Source of the DNA: Pirellulaceae bacterium
GTDB lineage: Bacteria; Planctomycetota; Planctomycetia; Pirellulales; Pirellulaceae
Length of the DNA: 10,331 nucleotides
NCBI GenBank assembly: GCA_020846515.1
Contig: JADLDX010000643.1
Span: 1 to 10,331, forward strand
Direction: 5' to 3'
The position numbers and the translations under genes were made by a program. This document shows, one piece after another, positions 1-6,300 of this stretch. Under the pieces are notes generated by a model. It was given only the letters and a program-made list of their open reading frames with translations, ran no database searches and was not told the DNA's origin. The number at the start of each line of letters is the position of its first letter. Position 1 is the first letter of the stretch.

Positions 1-2
1 AA

Positions 3-122
3 TTGCCGCCGTGGATGACATTGTCGATCCTGGTCGTGGCAGTGATCTTGATGTGGGGCATGTTGGGCGTGTATCGAATGATTGTTGGCAAAGTTCAAGG
101 CGTCCGCCAATTGGACACTTAG
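3..122 (+). CDS. C-terminal end of an unidentified membrane protein (partial)
   Basis: The frame is open from the window edge and closes with TAG at 120-122, giving the last 39 residues of a protein whose start lies upstream. The visible part is one strongly hydrophobic segment (WMTLSILVVAVILMWGMLGV) followed by a short basic tail that ends VRQLDT. This fits a final transmembrane helix with a small cytoplasmic C-terminus. No family motif is present in so short a piece, so I do not assign a function. It lies 47 bases upstream of the next gene on the same strand, with only a hairpin between them, so it may belong to the same transcription unit. The coding call rests on the clean frame and the typical membrane-helix composition. 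Confidence 0.6.
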   Translation: MPPWMTLSILVVAVILMWGMLGVYRMIVGKVQGVRQLDT

Positions 123-132
123 AGCGTAACGG

Positions 133-153
133 AAAAGGGGTCTGACCCCTTTT
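133..153. repeat. Perfect 9-bp inverted repeat (AAAAGGGGT / ACCCCTTTT)
   Basis: The arms at 133-141 and 145-153 are perfectly complementary around a CTG loop. It starts 11 bases after the stop of the upstream gene and ends 17 bases before the next ATG. It could act as a weak terminator or processing hairpin, but the run of T is used up in the stem rather than following it. I recall very similar GGGGTCTGACCCC palindromes scattered in intergenic regions of many environmental bacteria, so a dispersed REP-like repeat is equally likely. The structure is seen directly; the repeat-family reading is from memory. Confidence 0.7.
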
Positions 154-169
154 TGACTCTTGAGGGTTT

Positions 170-871
170 ATGCAAGCGAACGATCCGGCCAAGCATACGT
201 TTCGTCTCCATGTCATCAGTCGCTGGCTGGAGTATGAAGGCGAACTGCGATCAGCACTGATACGCCTACTTTTGGTGTCAGCCTTTTATGCTGTGCAGTT
301 GACGCACTATCTGGTCTTCTCGTCGCGCGGTGAGGCCGATCAGATGTTACATAGGCAAGCCACTTACCTGTCGGCTGCCTGGCTGTTTATTTCCATGGCC
401 GTCGTAGTGATGATCTCGCGTCGATGGTTACCCCCGGCCCTAAAATACGTCATTTCTCTGATAGATATCGCTCTACTGACGGTGATGGCCATGGCTGGCA
501 GCGGTGCGTCCAGTCCGTTGATCGTCGTCTACTTTTTAATTGTGGTGATGTCCGGTCTACGTGGCAATGTGAAGCTGATCTGGCTGACCACGGCTCTATG
601 TTTAGTCAGTTACCTGACATTGCTCGTGCTCCGAGATCAAGTTGTTGGGGCACCATTCGGTTCGGAGCAGTTATCGACCGACGGCATTCAACCAGCCAGC
701 CAACCTAATGCTCAACGGCCGATTCAACCGGTTGAGTGGATGGTGGTCACGCTCAGTTTGTTGGGGACCGGAATTGTGACCGGTCAGCTAGTGCGGATGT
801 TACGCCAAGTGGTAACAGAGGTCTGCCTTAGGCAGGTTGCCAGTACCGATGGTGGGCAGGAGGCATCATGA
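170..871 (+). CDS. Six-TM integral membrane protein, sensor-input-like, no output domain
   Basis: This is a 233-residue hydrophobic protein. The likely membrane helices lie near residues 30-50, 65-83, 92-110, 113-130, 136-154 and 188-207. A polar, Gln/Pro/Ser-rich loop (about 156-187) sits before the last helix, and the C-terminus is short and polar. The layout resembles the membrane input regions that precede histidine kinase or cyclase domains (an impression from composition and length), but no kinase, cyclase or HAMP domain follows. Such a stand-alone module might have lost its output part or serve as a partner subunit. The ATG has GAGG (162-165) just upstream as a close-set ribosome binding site. 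The stop overlaps the next start in an ATGA, which points to coupled translation. I do not recognise the gene. Confidence 0.8.
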   Translation: MQANDPAKHTFRLHVISRWLEYEGELRSALIRLLLVSAFYAVQLTHYLVFSSRGEADQMLHRQATYLSAAWLFISMAVVVMISRRWLPPALKYVISLIDIALLTVMAMAGSGASSPLIVVYFLIVVMSGLRGNVKLIWLTTALCLVSYLTLLVLRDQVVGAPFGSEQLSTDGIQPASQPNAQRPIQPVEWMVVTLSLLGTGIVTGQLVRMLRQVVTEVCLRQVASTDGGQEAS

Positions 872-1350
872 GCCAAGATCCACCGATGTTACCCGCGCTG
901 GTTTGTCAGAAGTGTGGTGCGACCAATCCACCTCATGCGACGACCTGTTGGCTGTGTAACGGTACTGACGACAATCCGTACTCGGCTCCGCCCAGTCAGG
1001 AGCCCAATCTGCTTCAAACGCCTGTGCTCAGCCCCACGCAAAGTCGAGTTGAGATCGTCTTTATGTTGTTGCTTGCGGTCACCATCGGATTCGCTGGACT
1101 GGTGGGCATTGGCATCGCTGTGCAGGATCCCGGGATGTTGGTGCCGTTTCTAATTATTGTCGGGCCGGCCTTTATCGCCACCGGTAGCCGGGCATTGGTG
1201 AGCGTGGCCAAAGGCGAACGTCCCAAGGCTTCCGCACTGTTCGTCACGCTACTTTGGTCGGGAATGTTCACCGCCTTGACGATCGCTCTGTTGGTAGTCT
1301 CCGCCGTCATCGCTCTGTTCTTGATGTGTGCGCAGATGTTGGGACGTTGA
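868..1350 (+). CDS. Zinc-ribbon membrane protein
   Basis: A 160-residue protein with an N-terminal zinc ribbon and a hydrophobic C-terminal part. The ribbon is CxxC-x10-CxxC, with Cys at residues 13, 16, 27 and 30, and should bind one zinc ion on the cytoplasmic side. A proline-rich linker (about 38-58) leads to hydrophobic segments near 61-86, 89-110 and 121-158, the last long enough for two helices. Proteins of this plan (short zinc ribbon plus three or four TM helices) are common and mostly uncharacterised. The start is fixed by the ATGA overlap with the gene before it, and its TGA shares a base with the next ATG (TGATG). It therefore sits between two membrane proteins and is probably made together with them. 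The specific role is unknown. Confidence 0.85.
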   Translation: MSQDPPMLPALVCQKCGATNPPHATTCWLCNGTDDNPYSAPPSQEPNLLQTPVLSPTQSRVEIVFMLLLAVTIGFAGLVGIGIAVQDPGMLVPFLIIVGPAFIATGSRALVSVAKGERPKASALFVTLLWSGMFTALTIALLVVSAVIALFLMCAQMLGR

Positions 1351-2114
1351 TGAATCCGCATTGGTCCTATTCGCTGATCATGTTGGCTGCGATTGGTAGC
1401 GGGTGGTGGTTGTTGCGCGGCACGCAATCGCAATTGCACCTTAGCCCAAGGGAAAAGGTCGCCATTGCCCTGGGAGCCTTCTGCGGAGCGATGCTCGGCG
1501 CCAAACTGCCTTTCGCGCTCAGCGATTGGGAGGGGCTGCGATCCGGTACGGTGTGGTTTTCCAATGGCAAGACAATCGTCTGCGGTATGGTAGGTGCATA
1601 TGTGGGTGTTGAACTGGCCAAGTGGATCTATGAGATCAAGGTCAAGACCGGCGACACTTTTGCTGTACCGATGGCGGTGGCAGTTGGCATCGGGCGTTTG
1701 AGTTGTTTTGTGGCTGGGTGTTGTTATGGCACACCTACTGAGTTGCCTTGGGGGGTGAGATTCGCCACCGTGGACGCTGGTGCGATTGCCCGACATCCAA
1801 CCCAACTATACGAAATGGGTTTTCATTTCTTGATGGCTGCCGTCTTGTCGTGGCTCAAGTTCCATGGCCTGGGACGCGGGCAATTGGTCAAGCTCTATAT
1901 TGTCGCCTATCTGATTTACCGTTGGTTGAGCGAATTTATTCGACCTGAGCCCGATTGGTGGCTGGGGCTGACCGGTTACCAGTGGTTTGCCATGCTGGTC
2001 GCGCCGGTTTTCATGTTGTTGGCCTGGCATGACATGACCGTTCGCTTACACGAAGAGCCCCAAAGTCATCCGCAGATTCCTCCGCAAAGCCGAGCGTTTG
2101 ACGCGAACCCATGA
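1350..2114 (+). CDS. Divergent prolipoprotein diacylglyceryl transferase (Lgt) family protein
   Basis: A 254-residue polytopic membrane protein of the Lgt family. Canonical Lgt moves diacylglycerol from phosphatidylglycerol to the lipobox cysteine of prelipoproteins. The family core is clear: GRLSCFVAGCCYGTPTELPW (residues 115-134), then RHPTQLYE (148-155), then a YxxxRWLSEFIR block (187-198). By my alignment to E. coli Lgt, Arg143, Gly154, Tyr235, Arg239 and Glu243 are kept as Arg116, Gly127, Tyr187, Arg191 and Glu195. His103 corresponds to Val77 and Asn146 to Cys119. Those two losses and the Cys-Cys pair (124-125) make it a divergent branch, so I give no gene symbol; it may use another substrate. 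I chose the ATG at 1350 because it forms a TGATG junction with the previous stop, and the frame upstream of it lies inside the zinc-ribbon gene. The tail after residue 233 is polar and Pro/Gln-rich. Confidence 0.88.
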   Translation: MNPHWSYSLIMLAAIGSGWWLLRGTQSQLHLSPREKVAIALGAFCGAMLGAKLPFALSDWEGLRSGTVWFSNGKTIVCGMVGAYVGVELAKWIYEIKVKTGDTFAVPMAVAVGIGRLSCFVAGCCYGTPTELPWGVRFATVDAGAIARHPTQLYEMGFHFLMAAVLSWLKFHGLGRGQLVKLYIVAYLIYRWLSEFIRPEPDWWLGLTGYQWFAMLVAPVFMLLAWHDMTVRLHEEPQSHPQIPPQSRAFDANP

Positions 2115-2130
2115 AAGCAACGAATTAGTA

Positions 2131-2667
2131 ATGGAATGGATGGGCCGTCTACCGTCAGGGCTGTGCAGCTTGGCAACCGATCTTCAGGCGGATGCTGGGC
2201 GACTGGAAAAATGGGGCGCTGGTCGCATTGTGACGGCCAATGGACGACTTCGGTTTGTGCAGCGCCGTTGGATCCCGTATCGCGCGCATCGTTTGGGTGT
2301 CTGGTGGGACATGCGTCAACGGTTGTCGACTGCTGTGCAATGCGAGTTGTTGTTTCACCATCGCTGGGGCAATCCCGACTTTCTGGTGCTCAGTTATGTC
2401 AAGAGTCATGCTCGGGCATCGCTTGCGTCGCTGTACTGCGCCTCGTTGGCCTTGGATGAGATAGCTCGCCTTAAGCGGAGCCACGCGATTGTGGCTGAGA
2501 TCAATAATCCGCGGATCAGCGACCGATTGTTGGAGCGTTGGGGCTGGGAGCGGCACTGTCTGTCTTGGCGCGGCCGCCACTTCATCAAACGATTTTATGG
2601 CGTTTTCCCTGCCATCCCGGAAGTATGGCAGGCACGACTGCGGCCAGATGATCGGCCTCAAGGATGA
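2131..2667 (+). CDS. Conserved-looking basic protein with possible GNAT-like C-terminus
   Basis: A protein of 178 residues from the ATG at 2131, rich in Arg and Trp and with no membrane helix or signal peptide. I do not recognise a named family. Residues 97-142 run SLASLYCASLALDEIARLKR, then AIVAEINNPRISDRLLERWG and WERH. A helix, a strand, then Asn-Pro-Arg and Leu-Leu-Glu-Arg-x-Gly-Trp is reminiscent of the acetyl-CoA side of GNAT acyltransferases (N-x-x-A-x-x-L-Y-E-x-x-G-F), but the resemblance is partial. The C-terminal block RGRHFIKRFYG (147-157) looks like a conserved signature. The frame is open further upstream and a TTG at 2098 would give 189 residues with a 17-base overlap into the Lgt-like gene. 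Neither start has a good ribosome binding site. The ATG, 16 bases after the previous stop, is my choice. Confidence 0.7.
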   Translation: MEWMGRLPSGLCSLATDLQADAGRLEKWGAGRIVTANGRLRFVQRRWIPYRAHRLGVWWDMRQRLSTAVQCELLFHHRWGNPDFLVLSYVKSHARASLASLYCASLALDEIARLKRSHAIVAEINNPRISDRLLERWGWERHCLSWRGRHFIKRFYGVFPAIPEVWQARLRPDDRPQG

Positions 2668-2698
2668 GCGCGCGAGCGGTCGTCGGTCTTCCGTCGGG

Positions 2699-2759
2699 CG
2701 AAACCGGACGCTAGCGCATTCCGGCTGATAAGCCGCAGGGCGCTAGCCCACGGTTTTCG
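2699..2759. repeat. Nested intergenic palindrome, candidate dispersed repeat or terminator
   Basis: Three stems are nested. The outer arms are CGAAACCG (2699-2706) and CGGTTTTCG (2751-2759), with one bulged T. The middle arms are GCTAGCGC (2710-2717) and GCGCTAGC (2740-2747). The inner arms are CGGCT (2722-2726) and AGCCG (2731-2735), around a GATA loop. It begins 31 bases after the last stop of the upstream cluster. As RNA it would fold into one long interrupted hairpin that could end or protect the upstream mRNA. The GCTAGC core with an inner GGCTGATAAGCC hairpin matches my memory of sequences scattered through Pirellulaceae genomes. There is no T tract directly after it. Confidence 0.75.
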
Positions 2760-2894
2760 GCCACATTAAGATCGACGCTCGCGAGTACCTCGAGCTGCTT
2801 GGAGCCGGTTGGCTCGCGGCCAAAGCCTTTTCGCCTGACATCTCAGTGCCATTCAGGTGAGTTATGGGAATTTGTCCGCATATTTTTTTCTTTG

Positions 2895-2950
2895 GACCGG
2901 ACAGATGGTAACGATAGCGAGCTTTATTCGGGAACTTCTGGTGTCCGGTC
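2895..2950. repeat. Spaced 9-bp perfect inverted repeat (GACCGGACA / TGTCCGGTC)
   Basis: The left arm is 2895-2903 and the right arm 2942-2950, with 38 bases between. A second small hairpin (AGCGG 2958-2962, CCGCT 2973-2977) follows at once. It lies about 160 bases upstream of the predicted promoter of the giant gene and just after a T run. It could be a protein-binding site pair, a stable RNA fold or a repeat remnant. No gene or known motif explains it. Confidence 0.5.
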
Positions 2951-3111
2951 GCGTCAAAGCGGCATTATTTTTCCGCTGACTCCCCCGATGAGGTTGTTTG
3001 AACCCTCAATTGTGGCCTAGATGCGGGCAGCCAAAGGGGCGGTGTGTCGATGGCTCTCTCTGATTAAATGGGAAAGATCGGCAAGCTGGTAAACCGACCC
3101 CCCGTGCGAGT

Positions 3112-3139
3112 TTGCATCAAAAGTCGACGCAATTATAAT
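3112..3139 (+). promoter_or_regulatory. Sigma70-type promoter for the giant surface-protein gene
   Basis: A TTGCAT -35 element (3112-3117) and a perfect TATAAT -10 element (3134-3139) are separated by 16 bases. This is close to the bacterial consensus and lies in an otherwise fairly GC-rich region. Transcription would be expected to start near 3145-3147, giving a leader of about 187 bases before the ATG at 3333. It points towards the giant gene, and no other gene lies between. Confidence 0.6.
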
Positions 3140-3148
3140 CAACCGTCA

Positions 3149-3206
3149 ACGTCCGAACGGTCGGTAAATGCGTCCTATGGCATGGTTTCGAGGACCGTTC
3201 GAACGT
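3149..3206 (+). promoter_or_regulatory. Long inverted repeat at the predicted 5' end of the leader
   Basis: The arms ACGTCCGAACGGTC (3149-3162) and GACCGTTCGAACGT (3193-3206) pair at 13 of 14 positions around a 30-base loop. The loop itself holds a small ATGC...GCAT pairing. The repeat begins two to four bases after the expected transcription start. It could form a stabilising 5' hairpin on the mRNA or serve as a two-site operator overlapping the start region. The pairing is seen directly; the function is inferred from position. Confidence 0.55.
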
Positions 3207-3264
3207 CTCATCCCCGTATTTTATGGCCCACTCGTCTCCGGAAGGCGAGAGGTTCAGGAATTAG

Positions 3265-3289
3265 ACTCACCCGCCTGAGGGGGAGTTTT
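3265..3289 (+). terminator. Terminator-like hairpin inside the leader (candidate attenuator)
   Basis: The arms ACTCACCC (3265-3272) and GGGGGAGT (3279-3286) form a G/C-rich stem with one A-G mismatch around a GCCTGA loop. Four T (3286-3289, the first paired in the stem) end the structure. It sits 43 bases before the start codon of the giant gene and downstream of the predicted promoter, the right place for transcription attenuation. The T tract is short, so it may be only a leader hairpin. Confidence 0.35.
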
Positions 3290-3320
3290 CCTGTCGTCGG
3301 TTTCAGGCAGCAACGCTTTT

Positions 3321-3325
3321 AGGGG
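3321..3325 (+). promoter_or_regulatory. Ribosome binding site AGGGG that fixes the giant gene's start
   Basis: AGGGG lies seven bases before the ATG at 3333, a near-ideal Shine-Dalgarno match and spacing. This favours 3333 over the next in-frame ATG at 3414, which would cut into the N-terminal targeting motif. Confidence 0.75.
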
Positions 3326-3332
3326 CTGGTTA

Positions 3333-6300
3333 ATGACCAACCGCAAGTTCCGCACCGTCGCATCCCCAACTTCCCAAAACAAAGCTGACATCGCTCGGAA
3401 GCGTGTTCGTCAGATGCTTTTGGAGACCCTTGAGCACAGACAACTGCTGGCCGTAGGGCCGCAATTGATTGGCGTCCAGCCCAACAACAGTGATCTGTTG
3501 GTGGATGGTGCGGTCCGCTCGGTGGGCCCTCGTGAGTTGACCTTCCGCTTTGATGACGCGCAGGTAATTGATCCTGCGACGCTCTCAGGCATCCGCATCA
3601 CGCGAGCCGGTAATGACGGCTCGTTTGGTCAATTCAGCGCATCCACAGACTTCGGTTCCAGTGGTGCGGTGAATGTCCAGTTGACGGCCCGTGCTCAGGC
3701 TACGGCAGTGACGATCAACTTCGCCATCGCCGATTTAGGGCCCAGCGGTGTGCCCCTGTTTGCTACGGTTGGTGGCAACACCTTGAACGTGACATTGAAC
3801 TCCAATGCCCAAGCGCCAACTACGGCTGCGGGTTTGGTCAACGCCATCAATCTATCGCCGATAGCAGCTCCGTTGGTCATCGCCAGGGTCAATGGTGGAT
3901 TGGGCGCGACAAGCATAGGTGCTTTGAATCCTGCCAGTTATTCGCCGGTACAGTTGAGTCAGGCCGGGGATGCAGTGATTCAACCGGGTGCCGTGTTGGT
4001 CGGTGCCAGTCCCAATGAGAATGAAGTCACGGTGCGGTTTGCAGAGACACTGCCGGATGACAACTACCGAATTGAGAACTTTGGATTTGATGATCCGGTC
4101 CGCGGGATTGTTGGCCTGCGCAATGTTGGAAGCGCGGGTCAGCCAGGCAGTCTGTTCGTTCCAAACACTGCTGGGACTCGTCAAAACACGATCGACTTCC
4201 GATTGGACCTTGGATCGCAAGTCACAGCCGTTGTGCCGCAACCGGTCGTTCGCACGGCTAATGGACTGCAGCAGCAACGTGATACGATCGTCGTTTACTT
4301 TGACGCTGATAAATTGTTGGTGGAGAATGACGCGTTTGGCCGTCCGACGGCCCGGTCAGCAGAGAATCCAGCTTTCTATCAGTTGATCTTGACGAACGAC
4401 TCGGTACGCAACACCGACGACATCTACTTTGCGCCGACCAGCGTCAGGTACAACGCGACCACCAACACCGCCACGCTCAAGTTCGCTGGCGATATCAACA
4501 CACTTGGCGGCAGCGCACCGTCTACGTTCCGCTTGCGTGTTGGGACTCGCGAAACAGCTCCGATTGCACCGACCTACAGCGAAGCTGCGGCCACGGTTAT
4601 CAGTGACTTGAATACCGGCGGGCTGGCCAAGGTGCGCTTCACTTCTCGACAAGTGGGTGAGGCAGGAGCGGGTGTTCGGGTTGAAGTTATCAATACCAAC
4701 TCTGGCACGCCTGTGGTCACAGCGGCAGGCAATGTCGTGCGAATCGATCTCGGTAGAGCCAACTTGACAGCGCAAGAATTCGTCACTTTGGTCAATAACA
4801 GTTCCGATGCCAGCAGTCTGCTATCAGCTTCATTGGAAGCGGGCAGCCTCGGTTCGGCTCAAGTGGGCAATCGGACGCTATCCTATTCGCCATTGAATTT
4901 GGTGGGCTTGGGCAGTTCGTTTAACACGGCTACGAACATTGGTACGATTGGTTCGGCCAATCAGTTGCAGACAAGTCTGGTTTTGGGATCGTCGATTGAT
5001 CCGGAGAGTTTCGCTCTGGATCTGCTCGGCGCCAGCAATGATCCGGGGCATCGTGTATTGCCCCAGAATCAACTCGGTTCTTTCGAGGGTCATGTCAATC
5101 AGTCCTTTGGTGCTGACAACGTCGATGGCATCACCACGATTTTCTATAACTTCCGCTCCACCTATTCGTCGGACTTGTTCGGCGTTCCGCTGGTAAATGC
5201 CATCAGCGAGATTCAGAAGCAGCGTGCCCGCGAGGCTTTAGGATTGTGGGCCAAATATGTTGGGGTTCAATTTGTAGAAACCTCTGACCTGGGCGTGACG
5301 ATCGCTACTGGTGCAGCCACTGGCTTGCGACCGCTGGCTGGCACTCAGATTCAGAACTCAGCGGCACGCAATTTCGGCGTGCGTATTGATCCGACATTTG
5401 AGAACTCTTTGGTCATCCTGTCGGCGACCAATACCTGGAATGACAATTACGGAGAGAGCTATTTCCGCGCCATGGCGGCCGGCATCGGCATGGTGCTGGG
5501 ATTGGAGCATGCAGGCGATCTGCCTGAGTCCACGCTGATGCGTTTGGATCCGACGTTCCTGGCCGGTAGCGGCGTCTTGATCAATGCGAACGATGCGCAA
5601 TTGAATGCCAGCGACGAGCAATACGAGCCGATCTTCCCAGGCAATCAGGATGTACTGCACGGGCAATACCTCTATCGTCCCGATGGTTCGGATGTCGATT
5701 TGTATCGCTTCGATGTCGACTTCGGTGGCCAAGATCGAGTTGGCTTGTTTACTGCGGAAACCTATGCAGAACGCTTGACCAATAGCAGTGCTTTGAACAC
5801 CAATCTTGAGTTGTTCCGAGCAACGCAGGCAACTGCTTCGACCAACTTTGGTGCAGGCGACGCTCTTCAAGTCCGTTTCGAATCACTGTTGCCGGGTACT
5901 CAAGGCAATCATTTCCAGATTCGTTTCACTCAGTCGGATCGAGGCCTCAATGCCAAGCCGGGTGTCACCGTTGGCCCGAATTCGGTCAGCGTTGATTTAA
6001 ATGCCCGTGCTGGCAGTGAAAGCACTGTGGCTGATGTATTGGCTGAGCTAGCGGCATCTGCTCCAGCGAGCAAACTGGTCAAGGCCACGCTGGTCCGTGG
6101 TGCGGCGACGACACGTGTTGGCAATAACACGCTAACACAGAATCCAGTGGTCCTGCTGGGCGGCCGTATGGAGTTGGTGGCCCAAAATGATGACTACTTC
6201 AGCCGAGACTCAGTGATCAAGCAATCGCTGACGGCTGGCGTTTATTACATTGGCGTCTCGGCTAGCGGTAACGATAGTTATGACGCGACCGTTGAGGGAA

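Larger units (their letters stand above)
2668..3332. other. 665-base intergenic region between the small-gene cluster and the giant gene
   Basis: No convincing gene lies here on either strand; the short open frames lack coding character and ribosome binding sites. Its content is structural and regulatory: a nested palindrome just after the cluster (2699-2759), a spaced 9-bp inverted repeat (2895-2950), a small hairpin with arms AGCGG/CCGCT (2958-2977), a strong promoter (3112-3139), and a leader with two further hairpins (3149-3206, 3265-3289). The stretch 2760-2890 holds only a T run (2883-2889) with no stem before it, and in 2981-3111 I see nothing specific. Confidence 0.75.

Noticed and set aside
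1254..1349. Upstream ATG for the Lgt-like gene
   Set aside because: This would add 32 non-family residues lying wholly inside the preceding gene; the TGATG junction at 1348-1352 is the natural start.
1014..1805. Long open frame on the - strand
   Set aside because: It lies opposite the zinc-ribbon and Lgt-like genes, both with clear motifs; its translation is low-complexity and shows no domain.
2098..2130. TTG start for the last cluster gene
   Set aside because: It is possible, but TTG is rare, there is no ribosome binding site, and it overlaps the Lgt-like gene; the ATG at 2131 is preferred with low certainty.
2883..2889. T run as an intrinsic terminator
   Set aside because: No stable stem precedes it.
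2799..3322. Small + strand open frames at 2799-3020 and 3068-3322
   Set aside because: They have no ribosome binding site or domain; the second spans the predicted promoter and leader structures.
3327..3339. TGGT/ACCA pairing around the giant gene's start codon
   Set aside because: Only four base pairs; too weak to claim a start-blocking hairpin.
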